Shown: positions 1 to 10,305 of the stretch, piece after piece
Numbering within the stretch: position 1 is the stretch's first letter
How the letters are laid out: each line of letters opens with the position of its first letter
NCBI GenBank assembly: GCA_011389535.1
Contig: JAABUE010000009.1
Coordinates: 1 to 40,034, forward strand
Length of the DNA: 40,034 nt
Origin: Anaerolineales bacterium
GTDB taxonomy: Bacteria; Chloroflexota; Anaerolineae; Anaerolineales; Villigracilaceae
Reading direction: 5' to 3'
The notes under the pieces: generated by a model
Seen by the model: the letters and a program-made list of their open reading frames with translations, nothing else
What the model was told of the DNA's origin: nothing
Databases searched by the model: none
Program-made: the position numbers and the translations under genes

Positions 1-293
1 TTGGCTTGCGGCTGACTGATCTCAAACTGTAATCCAAGCATCTCTTGGATGGGATACGTCTTCTGGTATATCAAAATGAACAACAGCTTGTCTTCCTCGG
101 TACGCAATTTCTCTTTCGGGCCAGCCCCGGCTCGCCGTTGCCGAAGCGTGCCCCTTTTGGTAAGCTCTGGCGGATGTAACCCAGCTAGCTTTTCCTTGAA
201 CACTGGCAAGATTCGCTCGAATTCTTCCACTTTGAGCCCACTCGCCGCTAGAAATTGTTTTGGTTTTTCTTTCAATTGGTCGTATGTGATCAT
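1..293 (-). CDS. Partial transposase N-terminus (DDE-type IS, HTH N-terminal region), runs off the window edge
   Basis: Reverse-strand reading from ATG at 293: MITYDQLKEKPKQFLAASGLKVEEFERILPVFKEKL...RRAGAGPKEKLRTEEDKLLFILIYQKTYPIQEMLGLQFEIS, typical of N-termini of IS5-like/DDE_Tnp_4 transposases. Not in the ORF track because it has no stop inside the window. Confidence 0.75.
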   Translation of the reverse strand, partial: MITYDQLKEKPKQFLAASGLKVEEFERILPVFKEKLAGLHPPELTKRGTLRQRRAGAGPKEKLRTEEDKLLFILIYQKTYPIQEMLGLQFEISQPQA

Positions 294-317
294 ACCGCTA
301 TTTTACTATTACCGATA

Positions 318-746
318 ATGTCTATTAGCTACTTCAAACATTTTTTTAATGGGCTAGATATATTTTTTTCTACTCCCCATATCAAAAATATATTTGCCGA
401 CCACACATTATTCAGCACTTTCAATTATTCGATCTGGTTTTTGGTCCTCATCCATCTTGTGCGCATTAAGATCATTGATTTGGATTTCACGCAACTAATC
501 AGTGTAATAGGTTTGATATTACCTGTTCTTTTGGCTGTTCCTGTCGTTATTGAAGTTAGGTACTTCTTACCGGCGCATATCCTGGCCTACGGAGTGATTG
601 CCTTCGGTTTTGACTATAAAGGCATACTAAAGTCATTTTTATATACAAAATGGGAAATTGCTCACTACTTTGTGCTTTATCTGCTCTGGCTCATCGTTTG
701 CTTTACTTTGTCAAGTTCAACAATTGAGAGTCTGGTTATCCCATAA
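318..746 (+). pseudogene. C-terminal remnant of a polytopic membrane protein, probably truncated by the adjacent IS
   Basis: Hydrophobic ORF (MSISYFKHFF...HYFVLYLLWLIVCFTLSSSTIE) starting directly beside the transposase with no clear N-terminus. Confidence 0.4.
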
Positions 747-797
747 ATCTTGATATCCCAACATGCCAAGTACCTGCGGCACTTAAACTGACTTCTA

Positions 798-1757
798 ATG
801 CAAAACAACAAAGAAAACACCAAAAAGATTATTTCTATTGTTGTTCCGGTCTATTTCAACGAACCAAATTTACCTGATACCATCCCCCAATTGTTAGCAT
901 TGACAAAAAGTTTGCCTGGATATGATTTGGAATTAATATTTGTTGAAGACGGTTCCAAGGATCGATCTTTGGAAATCCTATTGGATGCCAGGAAACAGTC
1001 TCCTCGCCAAATCAAGGTGGTAAAACTGACCCGCAATTTTGGCACGATGGCCGCGCTTCAGGCCGGGCTTACGGTTGCTTCCGGGGACTGTGTGGGGGTG
1101 ATCGCCGCCGATTTGCAGGATCCGCCGGAGCTGTTCCTGGAAATGACTCGCCATTGGGAAAGGGGTGTCAAGGCAATCTTCGCCGTCCGCTCGGACCGTG
1201 AGGAAGCGTTGGTACAAAAGTTTTTTTCCAACCTGTATTATGCCCTGGTTAATCGCTTTGCGGTCCCGGGTTATCCCCCCGGCGGCTTTGACTTTTTCCT
1301 GGTCGACCGGCAGGTGGTTGAAGAAGTGAACAAGATCCACGAAAAGAATACCAATCTGATGACCCTGATCTTCTGGCTGGGGTACCAGGCAGTATTCATC
1401 CCATATGTGCGCAGGAAGCGCGTCAAGGGCGAGTCGCGCTGGACCTTTGCCAAAAAAGTGAAACTATTTGTGGATACGTTCGCTTCCTTTTCCTATTTCC
1501 CCATCCGCTTGTTTTCGTTCCTGGGGATCATCTATGCGGTGCTTTCATTCACATATGGCCTGGTTATCTTATTTTCATGGCTCACGTTTGGGATCGAGGT
1601 CCAGGGATGGGTGCCGATGATGCTGGTGCTGACCTTCACCGCTGGGCTGCAAATGACCCTGTTGGGCATCCTGGGGGAGTATCTCTGGCGCACCCTGGAT
1701 GAGGCCAGGGGCAGACCCTTCTATGTAATCGATACGATTTATTCAAATGAAAAGTAA
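798..1757 (+). CDS. Glycosyltransferase family 2 (DPM1/GtrB/ArnC-like) with C-terminal TM helices
   Basis: SIVVPVYFNEPNLPDTIPQL, EDGSKDRS, LTRNFGTMAALQAGL, AADLQDPPE motifs; two hydrophobic helices at C-terminus. Confidence 0.9.
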   Translation: MQNNKENTKKIISIVVPVYFNEPNLPDTIPQLLALTKSLPGYDLELIFVEDGSKDRSLEILLDARKQSPRQIKVVKLTRNFGTMAALQAGLTVASGDCVGVIAADLQDPPELFLEMTRHWERGVKAIFAVRSDREEALVQKFFSNLYYALVNRFAVPGYPPGGFDFFLVDRQVVEEVNKIHEKNTNLMTLIFWLGYQAVFIPYVRRKRVKGESRWTFAKKVKLFVDTFASFSYFPIRLFSFLGIIYAVLSFTYGLVILFSWLTFGIEVQGWVPMMLVLTFTAGLQMTLLGILGEYLWRTLDEARGRPFYVIDTIYSNEK

Positions 1758-1782
1758 CCGGCAAACGGCCATCTAAAGGAAA

Positions 1783-2709
1783 ATGATGCAATATTCTAAG
1801 CACGAAAATGCGATCGTTGAAAGCGAGAACATAGGGTCTGGGACTCGAGTTTGGGCTTTTGTGCACGTCCTGCCTGGCGCCAGAATCGGGGCAGACTGTA
1901 ACCTGTGCGACCATGTTTTCATCGAGAACGATGTGGTAGTTGGGGACAGGGTGACGATCAAATCAGGGGTGCAGCTCTGGGACGGAGTTCGAATCGAGGA
2001 CGATGTCTTTATCGGCCCGAACGCCACCTTCACCAATGATCCGTTCCCACGCAGTAAACGTCATCCTGACAACTATGCCGCCACCCTTGTTCAAAAAGGG
2101 GCCTCGATCGGCGCCAATGCGACCATCCTGCCCGGCGTGACGATCGGCAAGAATGCGATGGTGGGTGCCGGATCGGTCGTGACCAAAGACATACCGCCGA
2201 ACGCGATCGTGGCTGGTAACCCGGCGCGGATTGTCAATTATGTAGTTCAAAACCAACGGCCAAGCCTTCCGGTTTTGCAGCCGCCAGAAAAGCCAGGAGA
2301 ATTGCCGGTCGCAAAAGTGAAATTAACAGACTTACCGGAAGTTTTTGACCTGCGAGGCAAGTTAACCTTCGCTGAATCCCCCGGGTCGTTGCCTTTTGCC
2401 CCAAAGCGATTTTTTTTGGTTTATGAGGTACCCGGTAAAGACGTGCGCGGAGAACATGCCCATCGTGAACTCCACCAATTCCTTATTTGCATTAAGGGCA
2501 GTTGTGCGGTCGTGGTGGATGACGGCCAAAACCGTTGTGAAGTCGCCTTGGACCGGCCAACGCTTGGTTTACACGTTCCGCCCATGGTGTGGGCCACCCA
2601 ATACAAGTTTTCATCGGATGCGGTCCTGCTGGTGCTGGCTTCGGATATTTATAAGGCTGATGACTATATCCGTAATTATGATGAATACCTTGAAATGGTT
2701 TCGAAATGA
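1783..2709 (+). CDS. WxcM-like bifunctional protein: left-handed beta-helix acyltransferase fused to FdtA/QdtA-type sugar 3,4-ketoisomerase (cupin)
   Basis: N-terminal hexapeptide repeats ([52 protein letters not shown]); C-terminal [46 protein letters not shown]. Confidence 0.9.
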   Translation: MMQYSKHENAIVESENIGSGTRVWAFVHVLPGARIGADCNLCDHVFIENDVVVGDRVTIKSGVQLWDGVRIEDDVFIGPNATFTNDPFPRSKRHPDNYAATLVQKGASIGANATILPGVTIGKNAMVGAGSVVTKDIPPNAIVAGNPARIVNYVVQNQRPSLPVLQPPEKPGELPVAKVKLTDLPEVFDLRGKLTFAESPGSLPFAPKRFFLVYEVPGKDVRGEHAHRELHQFLICIKGSCAVVVDDGQNRCEVALDRPTLGLHVPPMVWATQYKFSSDAVLLVLASDIYKADDYIRNYDEYLEMVSK

Positions 2710-3830
2710 TAACCAAACGTGAAATCCCATTTCTGGACATGAAGCCCCATTACCTGGAGATTAAGGATGAGCTCGACGAGGCTTATCAACGCACTATGGA
2801 GTCGGGTTGGTATATCCTGGGTGGGGAGCTGGACGCCTTTGAGCAGGAGTTCGCCACTTATGTGGGCAGCAAGCACTGCATCGGGGTTGGAAATGGGCTG
2901 GAAGCCCTGCAGTTGATCCTGATGGGATACGGGATCGGCGCCGGGGATGAAGTCATCGTGCCGGCCAACACCTATATCGCTTCCTGGCTGGCTGTCTCAT
3001 ACTCAAGCGCGAGGCCTGTTCCGGTTGAACCGGACCCCGGAACCTATAACATGGATCCTCGCTTGATCGAAAAGGCGATCACACCGCGCACCAAAGCCAT
3101 TATGCCCGTCCATCTCTACGGTCAGCCGGCGGAGATGGATATCATCTGGCAGACTGCTGAGGAACATCGCCTGACCATCATCGAGGATGCCGCCCAGACC
3201 CACGGCGGCTGGTACAGGGACCGTATGGCGGGAAATCTCGGCGACGCAGCCGGTTTCAGCTTTTATCCCAGCAAAAACCTGGGAGCGTTCGGGGACGCCG
3301 GCGCTGTGACCACGAATGATGACGAGCTGGCGGACAAAATTCGCGTATTACGGAACTATGGCTCCAGACAGAAATATTACAATGAGGTAAAGGGGCATAA
3401 TTCCCGCCTCGATCCACTGCAGGCGGCCTTCTTGCGTGTGAAGCTGAAACATCTCGAAGATTGGAACAAGCGCCGCGATCGGATCGCAAAACACTATCTG
3501 GACAACTTGCGCCACATCCGGGACCTTGGCCTGCCTCATGTTCCGTCAGTCGTTGTTCCGGTCTGGCATCTGTTCGTTATCTCCCACCCCGAACGTGACC
3601 GTTTACAGGCTTATCTCAAAGACCATGGCATCGGAACGTTGATCCATTACCCTGTGCCGCCCCATCTTTCGGAAGCTTACCAGGAGTTAGAGTATGAGGT
3701 TGGTGATTTTCCGATCAGCGAAAAAATGGCGAATACTTTTCTAAGTATTCCAATCGGCCCGCATTTGAGCATGGACGATGCCGACTATGTCATTGATACG
3801 ATCCAAGAATTTTGCCGAAGAGAAGCTTAA
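2706..3830 (+). CDS. DegT/DnrJ/EryC1/StrS aminotransferase (FdtB/QdtB-like)
   Basis: [20 protein letters not shown]..., [39 protein letters not shown]; start overlaps the preceding stop. Confidence 0.93.
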   Translation: MITKREIPFLDMKPHYLEIKDELDEAYQRTMESGWYILGGELDAFEQEFATYVGSKHCIGVGNGLEALQLILMGYGIGAGDEVIVPANTYIASWLAVSYSSARPVPVEPDPGTYNMDPRLIEKAITPRTKAIMPVHLYGQPAEMDIIWQTAEEHRLTIIEDAAQTHGGWYRDRMAGNLGDAAGFSFYPSKNLGAFGDAGAVTTNDDELADKIRVLRNYGSRQKYYNEVKGHNSRLDPLQAAFLRVKLKHLEDWNKRRDRIAKHYLDNLRHIRDLGLPHVPSVVVPVWHLFVISHPERDRLQAYLKDHGIGTLIHYPVPPHLSEAYQELEYEVGDFPISEKMANTFLSIPIGPHLSMDDADYVIDTIQEFCRREA

Positions 3831-4532
3831 TTGAACCCTATCCTCGCTACCATCCTGACCTTTGTCATCTCAATATCCTTCCTGCGCCTGATGGACTTCT
3901 TTGCCCATCGCGGCTGGATCGAATCCCGTTTGAGCCGTAAGCTGATCCACATTGGCACCGGGCCTGTCTTTGTGCTGTGCTGGTTGTTTTTCCCTGATGT
4001 GCCTGAATCACGCTGGCTGGCGGCGCTGGTCCCGTTTGCGATCACAGCCCAGTTTGCGCTGGTGGGACTGGGGATCATGAAAGACGAGGCTTCGGTCAAG
4101 GCGATGTCGCGCACTGGCGACCGCCGTGAGATCCTGCGCGGACCGTTGTTCTACGGCATCATGTTCGTTGCCCTGACGGTCATCTTCTGGAAAGAATCGC
4201 CGGTCGGTATAATCGCCTTGATGGTCATGTGCGGCGGCGATGGCATCGCAGATCTGGTTGGAAGGCATATCAGTTCGAGAAAAATACCCTACAGTCCCGA
4301 AAAATCGGTAGCCGGGTCGTTGGCAGTTTTCTTCGGCGGCTGGCTGCTCTCGGCCTTCATACTGGCGGTTTATACGGGCGCAGGCGTATTTGCTGGCCCC
4401 TTCACATCTTATCTGCTCCCGCTGACGATCATCGCATTTGTAAGCGCTTTGGTCGAGTCTCTTCCCCATAAGGATGTAGACAATATCACTGTCACGGTAA
4501 CCGCAGTCGTCCTCGGTTACTTCCTCTTTTAA
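3831..4532 (+). CDS. Dolichol kinase/VTE5-like integral membrane CTP-dependent kinase family
   Basis: SRKLIHIGTGPVFVLCWLFFP, GGDGIADLVGRHISSRKIPYSPEKSVAGSLAVF; TTG start immediately after previous stop. Confidence 0.75.
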   Translation: MNPILATILTFVISISFLRLMDFFAHRGWIESRLSRKLIHIGTGPVFVLCWLFFPDVPESRWLAALVPFAITAQFALVGLGIMKDEASVKAMSRTGDRREILRGPLFYGIMFVALTVIFWKESPVGIIALMVMCGGDGIADLVGRHISSRKIPYSPEKSVAGSLAVFFGGWLLSAFILAVYTGAGVFAGPFTSYLLPLTIIAFVSALVESLPHKDVDNITVTVTAVVLGYFLF

Positions 4533-4837
4533 CTATCCCAAAGCATGGGCTGGGATTCGATCCGTGCCCAGCCTTCTCCCTTTTCCACACGTTCCGTGTT
4601 TAGGTCGGTGAAATAAGTATCGAGAACCGCGGCACGCTCCTGCGCCAGGGGCGGCCTGCAATAGTCTTCTTCTTCCCAGATAGCCCAGCCTGGCTGATCG
4701 ATACGGGCATTCTCAAGGCTATATTGCAACGCCGAACCAAAGGGGCGCATCTGCTGTATCTCGCCGGTATCCAGGCGGGAGCGCAGTTCTGCGAGCAAAT
4801 CTTCGTGGAATCTGGCTTTGACCAGGTAATAGGCCAT
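4529..4837 (-). CDS. Conserved hypothetical protein (102 aa)
   Basis: Intact ORF, compact convergent arrangement; MAYYLVKARFHEDLLAELRSRLDTGEI. Confidence 0.6.
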   Translation of the reverse strand: MAYYLVKARFHEDLLAELRSRLDTGEIQQMRPFGSALQYSLENARIDQPGWAIWEEEDYCRPPLAQERAAVLDTYFTDLNTERVEKGEGWARIESQPMLWDS

Positions 4838-4857
4838 GCTTTCTCCTTATTCTAAAT

Positions 4858-5607
4858 TCAATTCTCTGGTTTGGATTCTTCCTGTTCTTCCAGGATCATT
4901 ACTTTATAAGCTTCGGCGTATTGAAATTCCTTTTCCTTACCTTCTCGTTCGGCCCACTTGCGCATCCAGTCGTCCACTTCGTGCGTGTCCACCTGGCTGA
5001 TGTGCTGTTTTAGCGCGTTGATTTTGGTATCCAGGGTTTCGCCGATATCCACCCAGGTATCGGGTTTTTCCGCACCGTGGATGTAGACGCGTTTTACGTT
5101 ATGCGGTTCGTACCCCTCTTCCAAAAGGTCGGCAAATAGCAGTCGTGACCCGGAGGACGGGAAAGCTGCATACAATGCCAGTTGAGCGGCGGCGCGGTGA
5201 TCGGGGTGGTTGATGTAGCCGTTGCCGTAGAAGACCGCCTGGGGATCGCTGGTGACGATCACTTCCGGTTTGTAACGGCGGATGAGCCGGGTGATTTCCT
5301 TGCGCAGGGGTACGGTTGGCTCAAGTTCGCCATCGGGCTGGCCCAGGAAGATGGTCTCTTTTATGCCGAGGATGGCGTTGGCAGCGCGTTGTTCCTGTTC
5401 ACGGATGGAGGCAAGAGACGGCTTGTAATCGGCGGCATGCATGGGGTCGTTCGAACCGGCGGAGCCGTCGGTAATAATAACGGTAATGATCTCACATCCG
5501 GTTGCCGCCCATTTTGCCAGGGTCCCGGCAACTGTAAAGTCCTGGTCGTCTGGATGGGCGTGGATGGACATCGCGATTTTTGGGAGAAATTCTTTGTCGT
5601 TGCTCAT
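4858..5607 (-). CDS. PIG-L family deacetylase (LmbE-like)
   Basis: AMSIHAHPDDQDFTVAGTLAKWAATGCEIITVIITDGSAGS, INHPDHRAAAQLALYAAFP. Confidence 0.92.
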   Translation of the reverse strand: MSNDKEFLPKIAMSIHAHPDDQDFTVAGTLAKWAATGCEIITVIITDGSAGSNDPMHAADYKPSLASIREQEQRAANAILGIKETIFLGQPDGELEPTVPLRKEITRLIRRYKPEVIVTSDPQAVFYGNGYINHPDHRAAAQLALYAAFPSSGSRLLFADLLEEGYEPHNVKRVYIHGAEKPDTWVDIGETLDTKINALKQHISQVDTHEVDDWMRKWAEREGKEKEFQYAEAYKVMILEEQEESKPEN

Positions 5608-5666
5608 AGGCTTTATTTTATCAAACCTGCCCGTCTGAGGTGGAATCTTCCTGAATAATAGAAAAT

Positions 5667-5686
5667 GCGGAGCATAGGGGCTCCGC
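5667..5686 (-). terminator. Rho-independent terminator-like hairpin downstream of the HD-GYP gene
   Basis: GCGGAGC-N6-GCTCCGC followed on the minus strand by ATTTTCTATT. Confidence 0.55.
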
Positions 5687-5791
5687 TTTCCGTGCAGTTC
5701 TGTCTTACCAGTCAGTCGAGCTGTAATCCGATATCGAATGCACCTTCGACTGCACCATCACCGTCTACTTGCCGTAAGAAGACCTTGCCAC

Positions 5792-7867
5792 TCAGGCTGG
5801 TTTGGCTCCACTGTAGGAGATCAATTCGAGAAAAACATCGACGACACCTGGATCGAAATGGCGTCCGGATTGCTCCTTGATGAACGCAAGTGTTTTGTCC
5901 TTGGTCCAGGCAGGCCGGTAGGGACGGTCACTGGTGAGAGCATCCCAAACGTCCACAACGGCAAAGATACGTGCTGCGAGCGGGATCTGCTCGCCCTTCA
6001 AGCCGCGCGGGTAGCCGCTACCATCCCACTTCTCGTGATGGCAATATGGGATATCCAGTGCAGGTCGCAAATAAGCGATGGACGACAACATCTCGAAGGC
6101 ATGGGCTGGGTGCTGGCGCATGATCGCCAACTCTTCTTCACTGAGTTTGCCGCGTTTGAGCAGGATCTGATCGGGGACGCCCAGTTTGCCGATGTCGTGC
6201 AACAGCGCGCCACGTCGGATTTGGACCTGTTTCTGCTGGCTGATCCCCATCTTTTCCGCTATTTTCAAAGTTAATTCAGTCACCCGTTGGGTATGGTCCT
6301 CGGTCTCCTTGTCACGTAGATCCATCGCATGGGACCAGCCTACGATGGTGGCATCATAGGCAGCCATGAGTTCCAGGTTCGATTTTTGCATGCCTTCGAA
6401 CAACTGTGCGTTGTCGATAGCGATAGCGGCCTGTCCGCAGAGCGTCTCCAAATAGCTCACCCACTCCAGGTCGGGGTCTAGGGAAGAGCGGTGGAAGATT
6501 TCAAGCACACCCTTGAGCATACCCTTCGCAACCAGTGGAACGCCAAAGTAATCTCTGAATTCCTCGTGCTTGAGCAGATCAGCGCGTCCGAATTGCTCCC
6601 GGGCCTCGAGCAGATTTGGAATGTGGAGCGTCTTTCGTTCCAATCCGACCTGCCCTGTGTGCCCCTCCCCCAGGCGTATGCGCGACTGACGAATGCTCAA
6701 GGCACGGAAACCCTTCCCGGTGAGATATTCCAGTGTTAGATTGGATTCGTTCAACAACAGGATCGAAGCCGCATCCACATCCAACTGAGAAAGTACCTCA
6801 CTCAGCAGGATATCTAGTGACAGGCGCATGTCCAGGCTGGAACTGATAGCGCGATCGATCTCGCTCAAGGCGCTCATTCGTTGTAACTGAAGTTTGACCT
6901 GCTTATCGGCCTGCTTGCGTTCAGAGATATCCGACATGGCGCCGACCATGCGAATTGCTTCGCCGCTGGCATCCCGTTCGATGTAGCCCCGGTCGCTGAT
7001 GTAGGCGTAGGAATCATCCCGGCGTCGGAAGCGATATTCTTCCGACCAGATGGATTCGTTTCCGGCGATGAGAGAGTCCATTTTCGAGACGATGCGTTCA
7101 CGATCATCCGGGTGGATGTGCTCATCCCACCACTTTTCCTCGGGACCGACCTCCTCGGGTAAATACCCAAAAACAACTTGCGCATTTTCAGTCCATAAAA
7201 GTTTGTGGGTTTTCGCGTTCCACTCCCAGATCACGTCATTGGTAGCCTTGGTTGCCAGCCGGAAACGATTTTCGCTCACACGCAATGTCTCTTCCGCTTG
7301 CTTGCGTTCCGTGATGTCGCGGAAATTAAAGACCAGTCCGTCGATACCTGCAATTTTGGAAAAATTGCTGACATTGCTTTCGATCCAGCGCCAGGACCCA
7401 TCTTTGTGGCGCATTCTGTATTCGGTCGTGATCGTACTTCCCGGCGTTTGCTGGAGCTCGTTCAACATAGGCAGCAAGTTGGGCAGGTCATCGGGATGAG
7501 TGATCTGAATGGGATCGCTCTGGAGGATTTCACCCTCTGAATAACCCAAGATGCGGCTGGTAGCCGGGCTGGTGTATTCGATGCGCCCGCTGGAGCCATA
7601 AATCACCACGCCATCCGAAGCGTGCTCGGTAAGCGCGCGGAATCGTTGTTCGTTCTCCGCGCATGCTGTCTCGGCTCCCTTGCGGTCATAGAGTACTTCT
7701 GAAAATTTGAAGATCACCCCAATGTTTCGAGCTTCTTGTGTTTGTTTCCGCCCCGTGTTGTTATGGTTTTTCTTTTGCGATTCTGGGCCCATGTTGTTCC
7801 TCGATAAGTCGATTTGCCTGCTTGCAGCCAAACGACTGTGCCTATCAAATATACTCGTAGAATTCAA
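5792..7867 (-). CDS. PAS-PAS-GAF-HD-GYP putative c-di-GMP phosphodiesterase/sensor
   Basis: PAS/PAC repeats (GVVIYGSSGRIEYTSPATSRILGYSEGEIL; HIHPDDRERIV...), GAF (EIDRAISSSLDMRLSLDILLSEVLSQLDVDAASILL), HDIGKLGVPD, HHEKWDGSGYPRGLKGEQIPLAARIFAVVDVWDALTSDRPYR. Confidence 0.92.
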   Translation of the reverse strand: MNSTSIFDRHSRLAASRQIDLSRNNMGPESQKKNHNNTGRKQTQEARNIGVIFKFSEVLYDRKGAETACAENEQRFRALTEHASDGVVIYGSSGRIEYTSPATSRILGYSEGEILQSDPIQITHPDDLPNLLPMLNELQQTPGSTITTEYRMRHKDGSWRWIESNVSNFSKIAGIDGLVFNFRDITERKQAEETLRVSENRFRLATKATNDVIWEWNAKTHKLLWTENAQVVFGYLPEEVGPEEKWWDEHIHPDDRERIVSKMDSLIAGNESIWSEEYRFRRRDDSYAYISDRGYIERDASGEAIRMVGAMSDISERKQADKQVKLQLQRMSALSEIDRAISSSLDMRLSLDILLSEVLSQLDVDAASILLLNESNLTLEYLTGKGFRALSIRQSRIRLGEGHTGQVGLERKTLHIPNLLEAREQFGRADLLKHEEFRDYFGVPLVAKGMLKGVLEIFHRSSLDPDLEWVSYLETLCGQAAIAIDNAQLFEGMQKSNLELMAAYDATIVGWSHAMDLRDKETEDHTQRVTELTLKIAEKMGISQQKQVQIRRGALLHDIGKLGVPDQILLKRGKLSEEELAIMRQHPAHAFEMLSSIAYLRPALDIPYCHHEKWDGSGYPRGLKGEQIPLAARIFAVVDVWDALTSDRPYRPAWTKDKTLAFIKEQSGRHFDPGVVDVFLELISYSGAKPA

Positions 7868-8128
7868 GAATGAACTTACAAAAGCCTGTCAATTCGATTG
7901 CATTCGTAGAGTGCCAGAGGCTGGCCTAAAAAGATACCCTTGTTTTCGGTCTACTTTCAGCCATTTCGTGAGTTACCGAATCTTGAATAGTTATTCTGGC
8001 ACACTCCGCCAGGTTGATAGAAAATGCTATACTTATAACAAGACGTTAATCGTATAAATTGGGTAGTAATTGTAACCTTTTTGCGGTGGTTGCATCTAAC
8101 TTGTGAACGGATTTTTATAGGAGGAAAC

Positions 8129-9523
8129 ATGTACACTCAGCAATTTTTTGTCGAAGGCCTGGGTTGCGCTTCTTACCTGGTCGGCTGCGAGGCGGAAGGA
8201 GTCGCCGCTGTCATCGACCCGGAGCGCAGCGTACAGAAATATCTGGAAGCAGCCAATGCGCGCGGATTGAAGATCACCCATATCATCGAAACTCATTTGC
8301 ATGCGGACCACGTTTCAGGCAACACCGACCTTGCCCGGCGTACTGGCGCCAACATTTATATTCACGAAGCCAGCGAGGCAGAGTTCAACCATAAACCGCT
8401 GCATGAAGGCGACGTTATCGCGCTGGGCAACATCCGCTTGAAGGTGGTTCACACCCCGGGTCATACGCCCGAAAGCATTACCCTGCTGATCTCCGACACC
8501 ACCCGGGCTGACGAGCCCTGGCTGGCGCTGACCGGGGATACACTTTTCGTCGGCGATATCGGCCGTCCCGACCTGGTTGGGGCGGAGGCAGCGAGCGGCC
8601 TGGCTATTGACATGCACACCAGCCTGTTCGCGAAGCTGCTGACGCTCGATGATAGCCTGCTGGTTTACCCCGGTCATGGGGCGGGGTCCCTGTGCGGCAA
8701 GTCTATCGGCGCGATGCGCAGCACGACGCTCGGTTTTGAGCGCAGATTCAACCCGGCGCTGGCTACGCGCGAACTGGAAGAGTTCGTCACGTTCGCAACC
8801 AGCGACCTGCCGGAGCAGCCCAGAAACCATAGCCGGATCAAGTCGATGAACCGGTCTGGCGTCAGGCCGCTGGGCGATGTGGTATCCAAACCGCTCAGCA
8901 TCCGTGAAGCTGTCCCATATTTCCAACGGGGCGCCGGCCTGCTGGACACGCGGCCCAAGGAAGACTTTGTACAGGCGCACGTGCCAGGCTCGGTGCATTT
9001 GGAAGCCGACGACCAGTTGAGCAACCGCATCGGCTTTATCATTCCGCCGGATGTGCCTGTCATTTTGCTGCTCTCCGATCCGGCGGATTATGAAGGCGTG
9101 TTTCTCAGCCTCGCACGCGTGGGGTACGACAACGTGATCGGTTATCTGGCGGAGGGACTGGATATCTGGGAAAAGATGGGCCTGCCCCTCACCGCCGGCG
9201 ATATCCAGGATATCCAGCCCGCCGAACTGAACGACCTGCTCGCCAACGCCAACGGCAACAGTCCGATGGTGGTGGACGTGCGCGAACCGTGGGAGTACCG
9301 CCAGGGACACGTCCCGGGCGCAGTTCTCATGCCGCTCGGGCAGCTCTCCATGCGCCTGAGTGAGCTAGATCTGGAGAAGCCCGTCGCTCTTATCTGCGCC
9401 ACCGGCAACCGCAGTCAGTCAGCTTCGGCGCTGCTCGGGCAAAAGGGCTTCAAGACTGTCTACAACGTGGTCGGCGGGACGAGCGAGTGGATGCGCAGCG
9501 GGTTTGAGCTGGAAAGAAACTAG
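8129..9523 (+). CDS. MBL-fold persulfide dioxygenase-like protein with two rhodanese domains (CstB-like architecture)
   Basis: ETHLHADHVSGN, HTPGHTPESI, GDTLFVGDIGRPDL, YPGHGAGSLCG; rhodanese domains LLDTRPKEDFVQAHVPGSVHL and VVDVREPWEYRQGHVPGAVLMPLGQL...ICATGNRSQSA. ATG at 8129 preceded by GGAGGAAAC. Confidence 0.93.
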   Translation: MYTQQFFVEGLGCASYLVGCEAEGVAAVIDPERSVQKYLEAANARGLKITHIIETHLHADHVSGNTDLARRTGANIYIHEASEAEFNHKPLHEGDVIALGNIRLKVVHTPGHTPESITLLISDTTRADEPWLALTGDTLFVGDIGRPDLVGAEAASGLAIDMHTSLFAKLLTLDDSLLVYPGHGAGSLCGKSIGAMRSTTLGFERRFNPALATRELEEFVTFATSDLPEQPRNHSRIKSMNRSGVRPLGDVVSKPLSIREAVPYFQRGAGLLDTRPKEDFVQAHVPGSVHLEADDQLSNRIGFIIPPDVPVILLLSDPADYEGVFLSLARVGYDNVIGYLAEGLDIWEKMGLPLTAGDIQDIQPAELNDLLANANGNSPMVVDVREPWEYRQGHVPGAVLMPLGQLSMRLSELDLEKPVALICATGNRSQSASALLGQKGFKTVYNVVGGTSEWMRSGFELERN

Positions 9524-9670
9524 AGCCTACTCGAAAAGTAAGCTTTAGGCGGCGGGAGGAATTTTCGGATAGAAACTTAGTGCCGCAACCATAATTAAAC
9601 TGTATAGCTGCATCGGATTTTATCCTTTGCAAAACAGCAATTTGCACTACAACTTTAGATTGTTGCGGTA

Positions 9671-10123
9671 CTAGACAGTTCGATCTGAATTCGCGTCGGT
9701 GGCTTCCAACCGATCTGCTCGGCGCCACAGAAGCAGGATCAATCCCCCCAGCAATCCCAAAAACATATCTTTCAAGGTATCTTCCAGGCCGCGGATCATA
9801 TTCGTGTGGAAGAAGAAATCCGAAACATACTCGACAAATTCCCACAGGACCGTGGTCGTGCCCGTACAGGTCAGCGTGAGGAGGATTTGGACCGGCAAAG
9901 GGATGCTTCCAATAATTTTTTGGGAGTGCGCGATTGCAGAGCGGTAGAAATATGCGATCGCAACGCCTCCCAGGAAATGGGTTGGAATATCCAAGGGAGG
10001 GTAAAACAGATATCCGCCGAATGCCTTCGCAACCAGGTAAAAAACAAAAACGCTGAGAGGCGCCCAGGCTGACTCCCGCATAGTTATGAGAACCCAGTTG
10101 AGCAATTCTTGTCTATTGGTCAT
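9671..10123 (-). CDS. Small integral membrane protein (DUF2238/YjdF-like)
   Basis: Four to five hydrophobic segments; PLDIPTHFLGGVAIAYFYR, TTTVLWEFVEYVSDFFF, DTLKDMFLGLLGGL. Confidence 0.65.
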   Translation of the reverse strand: MTNRQELLNWVLITMRESAWAPLSVFVFYLVAKAFGGYLFYPPLDIPTHFLGGVAIAYFYRSAIAHSQKIIGSIPLPVQILLTLTCTGTTTVLWEFVEYVSDFFFHTNMIRGLEDTLKDMFLGLLGGLILLLWRRADRLEATDANSDRTV

Positions 10124-10305
10124 GAGGAAAGAAACTTGTCTATGACAGAGAAATTAGAAACCATTTTCATCGAACCCGCCGTTGATTTTACCACTGTCAA
10201 ACGGTTGGATAAGGGCTTGCAATTCTCGAAATCGCCTGTATAGTAATTATAGGAGAGTCTTTTGGTTTTTCTTATCAGTGTGGAAGGGTTCTTCGGGAGT
10301 TTTCG

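Noticed and set aside
8315-9310. 331-aa antisense ORF
   Set aside because: Fully opposite the strongly supported MBL-rhodanese gene; shadow ORF in GC-rich sequence.
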